Source: an uncultured Bordetella sp.
GTDB lineage: Bacteria; Pseudomonadota; Gammaproteobacteria; Burkholderiales; Burkholderiaceae_B
Assembly (NCBI GenBank): GCA_937881145.1
Contig: CALGFL010000164.1
Location: forward strand, 1-10,457
Length of the DNA stretch: 10,457 nt
Direction: 5' to 3'
The position numbers and the translations under genes were made by a program. Under the pieces are notes generated by a model. That model was not told the origin of the DNA, did not search any database, and saw only the letters and a program-made list of their open reading frames with translations. Shown here one piece after another: positions 9,727 through 10,457 of this stretch (position 1 is its first letter; the number at the start of each line of letters is the position of its first letter).

Positions 9727-10457
9727 ATGCCCCTTCAAAATGCCGACATCGCCGCGATCTTCGGCGAGATCGCGGACCTGCTCGAGATCCAGGGCGCCAA
9801 TCCGTTTCGCGTGCGCGCCTATCGCAATGCGGCGCGCTCGGTCTCCGAGTTGGGTAAAAGCATTCCGGAGATGATCGGGCACGATGAGAGCCTGAAGACC
9901 ATACGCGGCATCGGCGACGATCTGGCCCGCAAGCTGCGCGAGATCTCGGCCACCGGAAAATGCGCGCTGCTCGAAACACTGCACCGCGAGATGCCGGCGG
10001 CCGTGAGCGAGCTGCTGCAGATCCAGGGACTCGGGCCCAAGCGCGTGCGCGCGATTCACGACACCCTGCACGTGGACACGATCGAGCAGCTGCTGCGCGC
10101 CGCCAAGCAGGGCCGCATCCGCGGCCTGCGCGGATTCGGCGAGAAGACCGAGGCACACATCGTCGCCAGCATCGAGGCAAGACTGAAGAAATCGCGCCGC
10201 TTCAAGATCGCGCTCGCCGAGCAATACGCGGAGCCGCTTCTCGCGCACTTGAAGGCCGTAAGCGGCGTCGAAGAGGCTATCATCGCCGGCAGCTTTCGCC
10301 GCCGCGCCGAAACCGTGGGCGATCTCGACATCCTGATCGCCGCGCGCAACGCATCCGCCGTCACGCAGAGCTTCGTCCACTACGAAGACGTAACCGAGGT
10401 GCTGTCGAGCGGCGACACACGTTCCGGCGTGGTGCTGCGCAACGGGATGCAGGTAGA
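9727..10457 (+). CDS. polX: Family X DNA polymerase (PolX), 3' end cut by window edge
   Basis: Bacterial PolX fills short gaps in base-excision-type repair. Full-length forms also carry a C-terminal PHP domain with 3'-5' exonuclease/phosphatase activities. The visible 243 residues start at MPLQNADIAAIFGEIADLLE, typical for the family. NPFRVRAYRNAAR lies at 25-37. Helix-hairpin-helix motifs are at 58-66 (TIRGIGDDL), 98-105 (QIQGLGPK) and 132-140 (RGLRGFGEK). The nucleotidyltransferase motif GSFRRRAETVGDLDIL (188-203) supplies the metal-binding Asp199 and Asp201. The rest of the palm, the third Asp and any PHP domain lie beyond the right edge. AGGCAGG 4-10 nt upstream serves as a modest ribosome site. 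It follows the TraR-like gene closely and may share its FNR-type promoter. Confidence 0.95.
   Translation, partial: MPLQNADIAAIFGEIADLLEIQGANPFRVRAYRNAARSVSELGKSIPEMIGHDESLKTIRGIGDDLARKLREISATGKCALLETLHREMPAAVSELLQIQGLGPKRVRAIHDTLHVDTIEQLLRAAKQGRIRGLRGFGEKTEAHIVASIEARLKKSRRFKIALAEQYAEPLLAHLKAVSGVEEAIIAGSFRRRAETVGDLDILIAARNASAVTQSFVHYEDVTEVLSSGDTRSGVVLRNGMQV

Overview
The window is GC-rich bacterial chromosome. Its gene content (imuA-imuB-dnaE2 SOS cassette, bacterial FAN1, long PolX, P1B-5 ATPase with hemerythrin tail, FNR-type operator) suggests a betaproteobacterium of the Burkholderiales, probably an Alcaligenaceae such as Bordetella or Achromobacter. The family placement is inferred from codon use and protein style, not from any search.

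Layout: (1) 1-1457, minus strand: the first 485 codons of a FAN1-type VRR-NUC structure-specific nuclease, whose catalytic core continues off the left edge. (2) 1458-1598: a divergent control region with two well-formed LexA boxes, one over the predicted FAN1 promoter and one directly upstream of imuA. (3) 1599-6746, plus strand: imuA-imuB-dnaE2, three overlapping genes that encode the SOS mutasome for error-prone translesion synthesis. (4) 6747-6944: a short convergent gap with imperfect inverted repeats and no gene. (5) 6945-9227, minus strand: a P1B-5-type metal ATPase with TPC metal motif and C-terminal hemerythrin domain. (6) 9228-9473: a divergent intergenic region with an FNR/ANR-type operator and two inverted repeats. 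(7) 9474 to the right edge, plus strand: a 73-residue TraR/DksA zinc-finger protein followed 31 bp later by a family X DNA polymerase that runs off the window.

Four of the seven genes are DNA repair or translesion proteins (FAN1, ImuB, DnaE2, PolX), and ImuA is their partner. The left half reads as one SOS-controlled module that may join interstrand-crosslink processing to mutagenic bypass. The right half reads as an oxygen-responsive module in which one FNR-type site lies between a metal-export ATPase with an O2/iron-sensing type domain and a TraR-like/PolX operon. No mobile element, CRISPR array, tRNA or rRNA was seen. I see no wholly new system. The most unusual features are the regulatory arrangements.
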